A DNA stretch of 11,653 bases, taken from assembly GCA_001796865.1 (NCBI GenBank), contig MGNQ01000045.1, forward strand, positions 52,036 to 63,688, written 5' to 3'. The notes beneath the pieces were generated by a model. It was not told the origin of the DNA. It made no database searches and saw nothing but the letters and a program-made list of their open reading frames with translations. The first letter of the stretch is position 1. Each line of letters begins with the position of its first letter. Origin of the DNA: Chloroflexi bacterium RBG_16_56_11. Lineage in GTDB: Bacteria; Chloroflexota; Dehalococcoidia; Dehalococcoidales; RBG-16-60-22. Made by a program: the position numbers and the translations under genes. Shown in pieces: positions 1 to 7,107 of this stretch.

Positions 1-4
1 TATC

Positions 5-1303
5 ATGAAGCTATTCGGCTCTTCCGGTATTCGGGCCGTTTTTGATAAGGACCTGCTCGACCTCGCTTTCCGGGTCGGGCTGGTTACCGGCGTAAACTTC
101 CACAACGTCATCGTAGGTCGGGATACCCGTACTTCCGGCGACGCCATGAAACATGCCGTCATCTCCGGATTGTTAGCGGCGGGCGCGGATTGCTCTGACG
201 CCGGTATCGTCCCCACGCCGACCCTCGCCTATACCACTCGCCAGTTCGATGCCGGAGTGATGGTTACCGCCTCCCACAACCCCCCCGAGTACAATGGCGT
301 CAAGCTTCTCAATCCGGATGGCTCGTCCTTCGACCCCGGCCAGCAGGAACAGGTGGAGGCGGGATTACGCTCCGGAAAAGTCGACCTGGCCCGCTGGGAG
401 AAAATCAAGACCTCCGGTGTCTATGAAAGCGCCATCGAGCAGCATGTTAGCGGTATCGCCGACTGTTTCCCGGGTAAACTGAGGGTGAAAGTAGTCGTTG
501 ACGCCGGCTGCGGCGCCGCCGCCGAAGTCACGCCGCGGCTGCTGGAAAAGCTCGGCGCTGAGGTGGTGTCGATTAATTGCTATAACAGCGGCGTTTTCCC
601 CCGCGTTATCGAGCCCGCGGCGGAAAATCTCCGTGATCTTTGCCAGGCCGTCCGTGAGTCCGGCGCGGCAGTCGGGATTGCCCATGACGGGGACGCCGAC
701 CGCATGATGGCGGTCGACGACCGCGGCGAGTTTATCTCCGGGGACAAGCTGCTGGTAATACTGTCGAAAGCGATGGGGGCCACAGAGGTGGTGACGACCC
801 TGGATGCCTCCATGGCCATCGAAGAGCTCGGCCTTAACATCCGGCGCACGAAAATAGGCGACACCTGGGTTTCGGGAGAGCTTAAAAAGGGCGGCGACTT
901 CGGTGGCGAGACGTCCGGGGCCTGGATTTTTCCCCGCATCTCGCTCTGCCCGGACGGTATCTACGCCGCCGCCCTCCTGGCCTCCATCGCCGCGGAGCAC
1001 CGGCTGTCTGATCTCGCCGCCGCCGTGCCTTCTTATCCGTTGCGGCGCGGCAGCGCCCCCGCTAACGGGGTGGTCACATCCCGCTTGGAAGAAAAATTGA
1101 TGTCGCTCGCCCCGAAGAAGGTAAGCAAGCTCGATGGGTTCAGGCTCGACTTCCCCGACGGTTGGCTGCTGGTGCGACCTTCCGGCACCGAGCCCAAAAT
1201 CCGCCTCACGGCGGAAGCCAGGACAGACGCCAGGACGCAGCAGCTCTATAACCGGGGGCTGGAAGCCATCAGGGATTTGGCGAAGAGCGGGGGCAGGAGT
1301 TGA
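5..1303 (+). CDS. glmM: Phosphoglucosamine mutase (GlmM-like phosphohexomutase)
   Basis: A 432-residue alpha-D-phosphohexomutase, cytosolic, predicted to convert glucosamine-6-phosphate to glucosamine-1-phosphate. All four family motifs are visible: the phosphoserine loop TASHNPPEYNG (residues 88-98, Ser90 carrying the phosphate), the metal-binding loop DGDADR (228-233), the sugar-binding loop GETSGAWIF (301-309), and the phosphate-binding loop RPSGTEPKIR (391-400). The N-terminus MKLFGSSGIR is the canonical family start, so the ATG at position 5 is very likely right; its ribosome-binding site lies outside the window. The loop has Ala-Trp where the classical bacterial GlmM has His (GExSGH), which resembles archaeal-type enzymes. 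Its stop codon overlaps the next gene's start by 4 bp, suggesting translational coupling. Substrate is inferred from the neighbouring glmU-like and glmS genes; phosphomannomutase or phosphoglucomutase activity remains possible, as family members are often promiscuous. Confidence 0.88.
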   Translation: MKLFGSSGIRAVFDKDLLDLAFRVGLVTGVNFHNVIVGRDTRTSGDAMKHAVISGLLAAGADCSDAGIVPTPTLAYTTRQFDAGVMVTASHNPPEYNGVKLLNPDGSSFDPGQQEQVEAGLRSGKVDLARWEKIKTSGVYESAIEQHVSGIADCFPGKLRVKVVVDAGCGAAAEVTPRLLEKLGAEVVSINCYNSGVFPRVIEPAAENLRDLCQAVRESGAAVGIAHDGDADRMMAVDDRGEFISGDKLLVILSKAMGATEVVTTLDASMAIEELGLNIRRTKIGDTWVSGELKKGGDFGGETSGAWIFPRISLCPDGIYAAALLASIAAEHRLSDLAAAVPSYPLRRGSAPANGVVTSRLEEKLMSLAPKKVSKLDGFRLDFPDGWLLVRPSGTEPKIRLTAEARTDARTQQLYNRGLEAIRDLAKSGGRS

Positions 1304-2502
1304 AAGCAGTTATTTTAGCCGCCGGCGAGGGTAACCGGATGCGGCCGCTGACCAGCAACCGGCCCAAGGTGATGTTGCCCGTTGCCAACCGGCCTATCAT
1401 CGAGCACCTGCTTATCGAGGTGAGGGAGGCCGGTGTTGAGGACTTTGTTTTCATTGTCGGTTATCATGACGCGCAGGTCCGCGACTACTTTGGCCGGGGC
1501 GAGAAGTGGGGCGTCAGGGTCGCCTACGCCGAGCAGCGAAAACAACTCGGTACCGCCGACGCCATCCGGATGGTAAAAGATGAAGTCGACGGCAATTTTC
1601 TGGTTATCAACGGAGACGTCGTCGTCAGCCGGGAAGACGTACGGCGGTTGATGGGCAACCGGCATAACACGATGAGTGTCATCGAGGTGAAAGACCCGCG
1701 GGGACTGGGGATGGTGGAGCTCTCCGAGAATAAGGTCCTCAGTATCCACGAGAAAACGGAAAAGCCCCCCACCCTTATGGCTAATGCCGGTCTATATCTT
1801 TTCACCCCGGAAGTGTTCAGCGCTATCTCGCAAACGGAGAAATCCCCGCGCGGGGAATATGAAATAACCGATTCGTTGCAGATATTAATGCGGACCGGGG
1901 ACGGGCTTTATTTCCAGGAAATCAAGTCGTGGCTCGACCTCAGCTATCCCTGGGACCTGCTGCGCGCCAATGAATCGATGCTGGCGGGGATGCAGGCCCA
2001 GAACCTGGGCGAGGTCGAGGCCAACGTAGTTATCAAAGGGGCCGTAAGCGTAGGCCGCAACAGCCTGGTGAGGTCCGGGGCCTACATTATCGGCCCGGTC
2101 ATTATAGGGGAAGGTTGTGAAATCGGGCCGAACTGCTATATCCGGCCGTCGACGGCTATCGGCGACGGTTGCCACGTCGGCGCCGCCGTCGAGGTCAAGA
2201 ACTCCATCATCATGAAGGGGACTAAAATTCCGCACCTCAACTATGTGGGCGATAGCGTTATCGGCGAGGAGTGTAATCTTGGGGCCGGCACCAAGATTGC
2301 CAACCTCAGGCTGGATAAAAGCGATATCAAGGTGGCCGGCATTGACACACGGCGTCGTAAGCTCGGGGCCATCATCGGCGACCACGTCGAAACCGGCATC
2401 AACGCCTCGATAAATGTCGGCAGCATCATCGGCAACAACACCTTCATCGGGCCCGGTGCGGTGGTCAGCGGCGTAATTATGCCGGACTCAAAGCTATTTT
2501 AA
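1300..2502 (+). CDS. glmU: Bifunctional GlcN-1-P acetyltransferase / UDP-GlcNAc pyrophosphorylase (archaeal-type GlmU)
   Basis: A 400-residue protein with an N-terminal sugar-phosphate nucleotidyltransferase domain (about 1-225) and a C-terminal left-handed beta-helix built of hexapeptide repeats (about 240-400). The nucleotidyltransferase signature is LAAGEGNRMRPLT followed by RPKVMLPV; the metal-binding segment is INGDVV (about 103-108). In the helix, KGTKIPHLNYVGDS (306-319) followed by NLGAGTKIANLR (326-337) matches the GlmU acetyltransferase site, with His312 as the likely catalytic base and Tyr315 and Asn335 nearby. I therefore infer that it acetylates glucosamine-1-phosphate and then forms UDP-GlcNAc. 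Its length is close to the roughly 400-residue archaeal enzymes such as Sulfolobus ST0452, shorter than E. coli GlmU (456). The start is TTG, overlapping the glmM stop as TTGA, with purine-rich GGGGGCAGGAG directly upstream. The start is set by the conserved MKAVILAAGEG N-terminus. Nucleotide specificity (UTP or dTTP) cannot be read from sequence. Confidence 0.85.
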   Translation: MKAVILAAGEGNRMRPLTSNRPKVMLPVANRPIIEHLLIEVREAGVEDFVFIVGYHDAQVRDYFGRGEKWGVRVAYAEQRKQLGTADAIRMVKDEVDGNFLVINGDVVVSREDVRRLMGNRHNTMSVIEVKDPRGLGMVELSENKVLSIHEKTEKPPTLMANAGLYLFTPEVFSAISQTEKSPRGEYEITDSLQILMRTGDGLYFQEIKSWLDLSYPWDLLRANESMLAGMQAQNLGEVEANVVIKGAVSVGRNSLVRSGAYIIGPVIIGEGCEIGPNCYIRPSTAIGDGCHVGAAVEVKNSIIMKGTKIPHLNYVGDSVIGEECNLGAGTKIANLRLDKSDIKVAGIDTRRRKLGAIIGDHVETGINASINVGSIIGNNTFIGPGAVVSGVIMPDSKLF

Positions 2503-2509
2503 GGGGTGG
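2501..2509 (+). promoter_or_regulatory. Ribosome-binding site of second nucleotidyltransferase, overlapping the upstream stop
   Basis: AAGGGGTGG includes the last two bases of the upstream TAA stop and lies 3 bases before the ATG at 2513. This placement suggests that terminating ribosomes re-initiate on the paralogue, so the two glmU-like genes are probably co-translated. Confidence 0.55.
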
Positions 2510-2512
2510 TCT

Positions 2513-3688
2513 ATGAAACAGGCAGTCGTCCTCGCGGCGGGAGAGGGACAGAGGCTCAGGCCGTTTACGGTCACCAGGCCGAAGGCGATGCTGTCTATAG
2601 CGGACAGGCCCATACTCGAATTCACCATCGAGGCGCTGGCCTGTAACGGCCTCCGTGATATCATCCTGGTCGTCGGTTACCGTAAGGAGCAGGTGTATGA
2701 TTACATGGGGTCCGGTGAAAAGTTCGGTGTTAATATAACCTACGTGACCCAGGAGACGCAGCTGGGCACGGGCCACGCCCTGTCTCAGGCCGGAGACGCC
2801 GTCGGCGACGAGTTCCTCGTCCTCTCGGGTGATAACCTCATCGACGCGCGTACGATTGCTGATTTTGTCGGTGTGGGCCCGCAGGCGGTTCTGGTAAAAA
2901 GGGTCAGCGACCCCCAGCGGTATGGGGTGGTCAATATCGTCGGCGACGAGGTCAAAGATATCGTCGAGAAACCGAAGGAGGCCAGGAGCAATCTGGTGAA
3001 CACCGGTATTTACGCTTTCACCCGGGACGTTTTTAAGTTCACCGCGTCTACGCTCGATTTGCCGGACGTCCTGAACGCCATGATAAAGGAAGGTTACACC
3101 ATCAACGCCCTGGAGACCGCCGGCACCTGGCTGGACGTGGTCTATCCCTGGGACATCATCAGTCTCAACGATGCCGTGCTCCGGGGCATCGAGACGAGCC
3201 TGGGCGGCACGATTGAGACGGGCGTCTCCCTGAAAGGGAAAGTCGTTATCGGGAAGGACACCGTGGTGCGCTCCGGCTCCAGCGTTTACGGGCCGGCCGT
3301 CATCGGGTCAGGATGTGAAATCGGGCCGCACGTGTCCGTTATGCCGGCTACGAGCATCGGCGATAATGTCGTCATCAGTTCGTTCACGGAAATCAGGAAC
3401 AGCGTTATCGGTGACGATGTCGCCATCGGACCCGGGACCGTCATCAGCGATTCCGTCATCGCCCGGGGTTGTACCATAAAAGGCAGGTTTACCGCCCTGG
3501 GCGGGACGACCGATGTCAGGATAAACGGCGAAAGCCCCTCGATTAATGTTGGCGCTATCATCGGTGAGGACTGCAAGATTGAAAGCAACGTGACCGCCCA
3601 GCCCGGTGTTATTGTCGGTAACTTTTGCCAGGTCCAGCCGATGAAGCTGATCGGCGGCCGGCTGCCGGACAGGAGCCTGGTCTATTAA
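2513..3688 (+). CDS. Sugar-phosphate nucleotidyltransferase with left-handed beta-helix, GlmU paralogue lacking the acetyltransferase motif
   Basis: A 391-residue paralogue of the preceding gene with the same architecture: nucleotidyltransferase domain (about 1-225; LAAGEGQRLRPFT, TRPKAML, and LSGDNLI as the metal-binding segment) and a hexapeptide-repeat beta-helix (about 235-375). It shares the WLDxxYPWD segment near residue 206-213 with its neighbour. Where the neighbour has the PHLNYVGD acetyltransferase segment, this protein has DDVAIGPGTVISDSVIARG (301-319) and then GRFTALGGTTDVRINGE, with no His/Tyr pair. I infer a working pyrophosphorylase (G-x-G-x-R and the GD motif are present) without GlcN-1-P acetylation. 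It may use glucose-1-phosphate or another sugar phosphate, or partner the first enzyme in a hetero-oligomer. The 10-bp spacing from the first copy and a shared 15-base identical stretch (2116-2130 and 3314-3328) support an old tandem duplication. No symbol is given, because glmU would imply acetyltransferase activity. Confidence 0.85.
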   Translation: MKQAVVLAAGEGQRLRPFTVTRPKAMLSIADRPILEFTIEALACNGLRDIILVVGYRKEQVYDYMGSGEKFGVNITYVTQETQLGTGHALSQAGDAVGDEFLVLSGDNLIDARTIADFVGVGPQAVLVKRVSDPQRYGVVNIVGDEVKDIVEKPKEARSNLVNTGIYAFTRDVFKFTASTLDLPDVLNAMIKEGYTINALETAGTWLDVVYPWDIISLNDAVLRGIETSLGGTIETGVSLKGKVVIGKDTVVRSGSSVYGPAVIGSGCEIGPHVSVMPATSIGDNVVISSFTEIRNSVIGDDVAIGPGTVISDSVIARGCTIKGRFTALGGTTDVRINGESPSINVGAIIGEDCKIESNVTAQPGVIVGNFCQVQPMKLIGGRLPDRSLVY

Positions 3689-3719
3689 TCTGCCGGCGTC
3701 GGGCAGGTTGAACTTGATA

Positions 3720-3724
3720 AAGGA
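3720..3724 (+). promoter_or_regulatory. Ribosome-binding site of glmS
   Basis: AAGGA lies 10 bases upstream of the ATG at 3735. It fixes the start that leaves Cys at residue 2, which the mature enzyme needs as its N-terminal nucleophile after Met removal. The 46-bp gap before glmS also contains a weak inverted repeat (CTGCC at 3690-3694, GGCAG at 3702-3706) with no following T-run. I do not call it a terminator. Confidence 0.6.
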
Positions 3725-3734
3725 CTGATTATTT

Positions 3735-5513
3735 ATGTGCGGGATTGTCGGTTATATCGGGGCCAAAAAGGCCCTGCCCATTCTGCTCAACTGCCTGGGC
3801 AAGCTGGAGTACCGCGGCTACGACTCCTGCGGTGTCGCCGTTTCCGCCGGTGACCTCCAGGTCTATAAAGACATGGTCAGGGTGAAGGCCCTGGCTAAGG
3901 TCGTGCCGCCCATGAGCGGGACTATCGGCATCGGGCACACGCGCTGGGCGACCCACGGCGAGCCTTCAGCGGCAAACGCCCATCCTCACTGCGACTGCGC
4001 CGGGCGGATTGCTGTTGTCCATAACGGCACCATCAACAATTTCCTCAAGCTCCGCGAAATGCTCGCCGCCGAAGGACATACCCTGGCCTCCCAGACGGAC
4101 ACCGAGGTTATACCCCACCTGATTGAAAAATATTATGACGGCGATTTCGCCCGGGCGGTGGAGCGGGCGCTTAAAGATCTGGAGGGCGCCTATACCATGA
4201 TTGCGCTGATGGCCGGCGAGTCCCGGCTCGTGGCGGCCCGGCAGGACAGCCCTCTCATCATCGGCATCGGCGACCGCGAAAATTTCTTCGCCTCGGATGT
4301 CCCGGCCCTGCTCGATTATACCAGCCGGGTCATGTATCTGGAAGACGGGGATATCGCCATGGTCACCGCCGATTCCGTGAAGCTGAGAAACGGAGGTTCA
4401 AGCATCGCCCGTGAAGAGCATAAAATTTCCTGGAGCGTCGAGGATGCCCAGAAGGCCGGCTACGAGCATTTCATGCTCAAGGAAATTCACGAGCAACCCA
4501 AGGTGATCCGGGATACGCTGGCGGGGTATATTTCCGCGGCCGAACCCGTGGCCAATCTGGCCGGGGCCGGGGGACTGGCTGACACGCTGATACTTGCTTC
4601 CGGTACTTCCTATCACGCTGGTCTGGTCGGTAAGACCATCATCGAAAACCTGGCGCGGGTACCGGTGCGGGTCGAGCTCGCTTCCGAGTTCATCTACAAC
4701 GGCCAGGCTTCGTCACGGAATAACGCCATCGTCATCACCCAGTCGGGGGAGACCCTCGACGCCCTTAAAGCCATCAAGAAGCTCAAAGAAGAAGGGTGCC
4801 GTGTCGTTACCATCACCAACGTCGTCGGCAGCACCGCCACGCGCGTCGCCGACCAGACGATTTATACCCGGGCGGGGCCGGAGATAAGCGTGGCGGCTAC
4901 CAAGACCTTCCTGGCCCAGCTGGTGGCTCTTTACTGGCTGGCCCTGCCGTACGCCCGCGTGGATATCAGCCGGCTGGATAGTCTGGTCGAGGACCTGAGA
5001 CGCCTGCCGGTAAAGGTGCAGCAGGTGCTGGACAACGAGTCGCTCATCGCCGGACATGCCAAGCGGCTGGCTGAATACGAAAATATCTTCTACATCGGCC
5101 GGGGTATAAATTACCCCGTCGCCCTGGAGGGCGCCCTCAAGCTGAAAGAGATTTCTTATATCCACGCCGAGGGTTACGCCTCCGGGGAGCTCAAGCACGG
5201 GCCGTACGCCTTGCTGGGAAGCCGGGCGCCGGTCGTTGCCGTCGTTGCCCGCGATAACACCTACGACCCGATTATTATTAGTCTTAAAGAAATTAAAGCC
5301 AGGAAATCACCGGTGCTGGCGCTGGTCAGTGAGAACGACGAGACCATTAAGGACCTGGTCGATTCCGTCATTACCATTCCTGATGTCGACCCCCTGTTCT
5401 CGCCGGTGGTGAATGCCGTCGCCCTGCAGCTGCTCGCTTATTACGTGGCCAGGGAGAGAGGCTGCCCCATCGATTTCCCCAGGAATCTGGCCAAGACCCT
5501 CACCGTTGAGTAG
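3735..5513 (+). CDS. glmS: Glutamine--fructose-6-phosphate aminotransferase (isomerizing)
   Basis: A full-length 592-residue GlmS (E. coli 609), cytosolic, making glucosamine-6-phosphate from fructose-6-phosphate and glutamine, the entry step to UDP-GlcNAc. The N-terminal class II glutaminase begins MCGIVGYIG, with Cys2 as the processed nucleophile; EYRGYDSCG (25-33), GHTRWATHG (67-75), HNGTI (96-100) and SQTDTE (119-124) form the glutamine site. Two SIS domains follow: LASGTSYHAG (287-296) with TQSGETLDAL (335-344), then IGRGINYPVALEGALKLKEI (454-473) and AEGYASGELKHGP (478-490). The C-terminus PRNLAKTLTVE (582-592) carries the conserved isomerase-site lysine. Every key element is present. 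It is the last gene of the left operon, and clustering with glmM and glmU genes supports dedicated UDP-GlcNAc synthesis. No glmS-type ribozyme can lie in the 46-bp upstream gap, which is too short, so that form of regulation is unlikely. Confidence 0.97.
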   Translation: MCGIVGYIGAKKALPILLNCLGKLEYRGYDSCGVAVSAGDLQVYKDMVRVKALAKVVPPMSGTIGIGHTRWATHGEPSAANAHPHCDCAGRIAVVHNGTINNFLKLREMLAAEGHTLASQTDTEVIPHLIEKYYDGDFARAVERALKDLEGAYTMIALMAGESRLVAARQDSPLIIGIGDRENFFASDVPALLDYTSRVMYLEDGDIAMVTADSVKLRNGGSSIAREEHKISWSVEDAQKAGYEHFMLKEIHEQPKVIRDTLAGYISAAEPVANLAGAGGLADTLILASGTSYHAGLVGKTIIENLARVPVRVELASEFIYNGQASSRNNAIVITQSGETLDALKAIKKLKEEGCRVVTITNVVGSTATRVADQTIYTRAGPEISVAATKTFLAQLVALYWLALPYARVDISRLDSLVEDLRRLPVKVQQVLDNESLIAGHAKRLAEYENIFYIGRGINYPVALEGALKLKEISYIHAEGYASGELKHGPYALLGSRAPVVAVVARDNTYDPIIISLKEIKARKSPVLALVSENDETIKDLVDSVITIPDVDPLFSPVVNAVALQLLAYYVARERGCPIDFPRNLAKTLTVE

Positions 5514-5531
5514 ACCTTAATCGACGTCTAC
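5510..5531. terminator. Short inverted repeat between convergent stop codons (possible weak bidirectional terminator)
   Basis: GTAGAC (5510-5515) and GTCTAC (5526-5531) form a perfect 6-bp stem with a 10-base loop that spans both stop codons of the convergent genes. There is no T-run on either strand, so an intrinsic terminator is doubtful. It could be a weak transcript 3'-end structure, or chance. Confidence 0.25.
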
Positions 5532-7106
5532 GGGCATGGCGGTGTATTTCCTCTTCCTTAGCTTGTCAATCGTCACGAAGACGGCCTCGGCGTCGTGGTT
5601 GAGCTGTGATACCAGCAGGATCATAGCCGGCGCCGGTACACGGCGTGCCGATTTCAACAGGGCCAGGGTCGCCGGATTGTCTTTCGCCGCGATTTCGAGA
5701 GATTGACGCTCGAAATCGAGGATATCCGATAGCCGGAGGGCCGGCTCCGAGCCGGTCTGTCGCAGCCGGTTGATATTGCGCCGTATCCTGGGGATATCCG
5801 CCGCTTCCAGCCGTCTCCCCGTGAAATTCACCCGCGTAATTTCTTTTACAAGCGACAGCGTCTGCCGCAGTATTTCCTCTGAGGGAATGATGCCGGTGCT
5901 GACTTTGACCGACTCATCATTGTAGGCCGCCAGTGCCGCGGGTATGCCCTCCCGGGCCAGTGTCAGCGCCGCCGTTATCAGGTTGAAAGCCACCCTGTCC
6001 GCCGCCCCGGCATCGGTCACGGCCAGGTTAACGGCAATGATGACAGCCGGGCTGCTGGCCTCGTGGAATTCCCGGACTATCATCTGGCTCAGCTTCAGGG
6101 TATGTTTCCAGTCTATGGCACGTAGTGGGTCGCCGGGCTGGTAGTCCCGGCTTTCCCGGTATTCAACGCCGCGTTTGGCTCTGGTCGCCGTTCGGGGCAT
6201 CAGTTCTGCCGCCGCTTCCGGGCCGGCCTTCTCGAGGAATTTCCTGGCCAGCCAGGCGGCGTATTCTGCGCGCGGAATGATGTGCAGCCGGAGGGGCTCG
6301 ATTGACTGGTTTACCTGGATGAACCCCCTTGGATCGATGGCCGACAGCTGGATTTGAGGGGAGCACTGCCCGGCCAGGGGCGGGATGAACTCGAGGTCGA
6401 GCTTTGACCGGCGACCGGAGACAAAACTCTCCGGCGAGACGTTCAGCCAGTCGACCGTTGGTTTCAGCAACACGTGTAATTCTATTTTCGCCCGGCAGTC
6501 CGGGCTCAGCGGGGCGTTTCCCCGGGTACCGGCCAGAATTCTCTTGTTCAGAGTCTCAACACCGAAAGGGGAACGGGGGATAGAAAAAAGAGTTGCCGCC
6601 AGGGTGACCAGCAGGTAAACCATGAGCATCGTCCCTGAAAACAGTAAAGTGCGCTCCACTGTCACGGGGGAAATTACCATTATTACCAGCGCTGCGCCGC
6701 CCAGTGAAGTGAAGGTCCGGGTCACCCGCCTTTCTCCCCGGACTTTTTGGATTTCTTTTATGCGCCGGGCTTTCTCCTTGAGCTCGATGTCGAGAGGGTA
6801 CAACAGCGGGACAAAGGCCGCCGCCGCCACGATTTCGGTTATCGCCGTCACGGGTCCCGGCGGCGGTTGGAAAACCGGTATGGTGACCAGCGGCCCCAGG
6901 AAAAAAACCGCCGTGATGATGATAATGTTCGCTACCGGCGTGAGCTGGCGGAACAGGGTGAACAGTATAACCAGCAGCAGTCCCGAGGCCAGCGCCGCCT
7001 GGAACAGCGCCCTTCCCTCCGGCTGGCCGGGCAGCAGCACCGAGTCCGCCAGCAGTATTATAGCGATAAATATTTTACATAATATGTAGTACGGCGGGTT
7101 CTGCAT
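5517..7106 (-). CDS. DUF58 domain-containing multi-pass membrane protein
   Basis: A 529-residue protein. The DUF58 core is at about 313-348: GVEYRESRDYQPGDPLRAID followed by WKHTLKLSQMIVREFHE, the family's defining arginine/aspartate/tryptophan motif. Before it lie about six hydrophobic segments (roughly 7-26, 33-52, 57-78, 86-105, 134-150, 154-175), whereas many DUF58 proteins have two. A beta-rich domain follows (about 180-278), including the typical AIDPRGF turn. After the core comes a region like a von Willebrand A fold, but the segment AVIIAVNLAVTD (354-365) lacks the DxSxS metal site. The last about 100 residues are basic and helical. DUF58 proteins are usual partners of MoxR ATPases; role inferred only from that. 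Its ATG sits one base after the moxR stop (TAGCATG) with no clear Shine-Dalgarno, so translation is probably coupled to moxR. It is the last gene of the right-hand operon. Confidence 0.88.
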   Translation of the reverse strand: MQNPPYYILCKIFIAIILLADSVLLPGQPEGRALFQAALASGLLLVILFTLFRQLTPVANIIIITAVFFLGPLVTIPVFQPPPGPVTAITEIVAAAAFVPLLYPLDIELKEKARRIKEIQKVRGERRVTRTFTSLGGAALVIMVISPVTVERTLLFSGTMLMVYLLVTLAATLFSIPRSPFGVETLNKRILAGTRGNAPLSPDCRAKIELHVLLKPTVDWLNVSPESFVSGRRSKLDLEFIPPLAGQCSPQIQLSAIDPRGFIQVNQSIEPLRLHIIPRAEYAAWLARKFLEKAGPEAAAELMPRTATRAKRGVEYRESRDYQPGDPLRAIDWKHTLKLSQMIVREFHEASSPAVIIAVNLAVTDAGAADRVAFNLITAALTLAREGIPAALAAYNDESVKVSTGIIPSEEILRQTLSLVKEITRVNFTGRRLEAADIPRIRRNINRLRQTGSEPALRLSDILDFERQSLEIAAKDNPATLALLKSARRVPAPAMILLVSQLNHDAEAVFVTIDKLRKRKYTAMPVDVD

Positions 7107-7107
7107 G

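Noticed and set aside
365..1000. 211-codon open frame on the - strand antisense to glmM
   Set aside because: It mirrors the glmM reading frame in G+C-rich DNA; glmM has all four catalytic motifs, and the antisense product has none.
2116..3328. 15-base identical stretch shared at 2116-2130 and 3314-3328 as a mobile or regulatory repeat
   Set aside because: Both copies encode the same beta-helix segment (CEIGP) of the two paralogues, so it is explained by gene duplication and protein constraint.
3690..3706. Inverted repeat CTGCC / GGCAG in the gap before glmS, as a terminator or riboswitch
   Set aside because: The stem is only 5 bp with no T-run, and the 46-bp gap is too short for a riboswitch or a glmS-type ribozyme.
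4713..5198. 161-codon open frame on the - strand antisense to glmS
   Set aside because: It is a shadow of the conserved SIS domains of glmS, with no own start signal or known motif.
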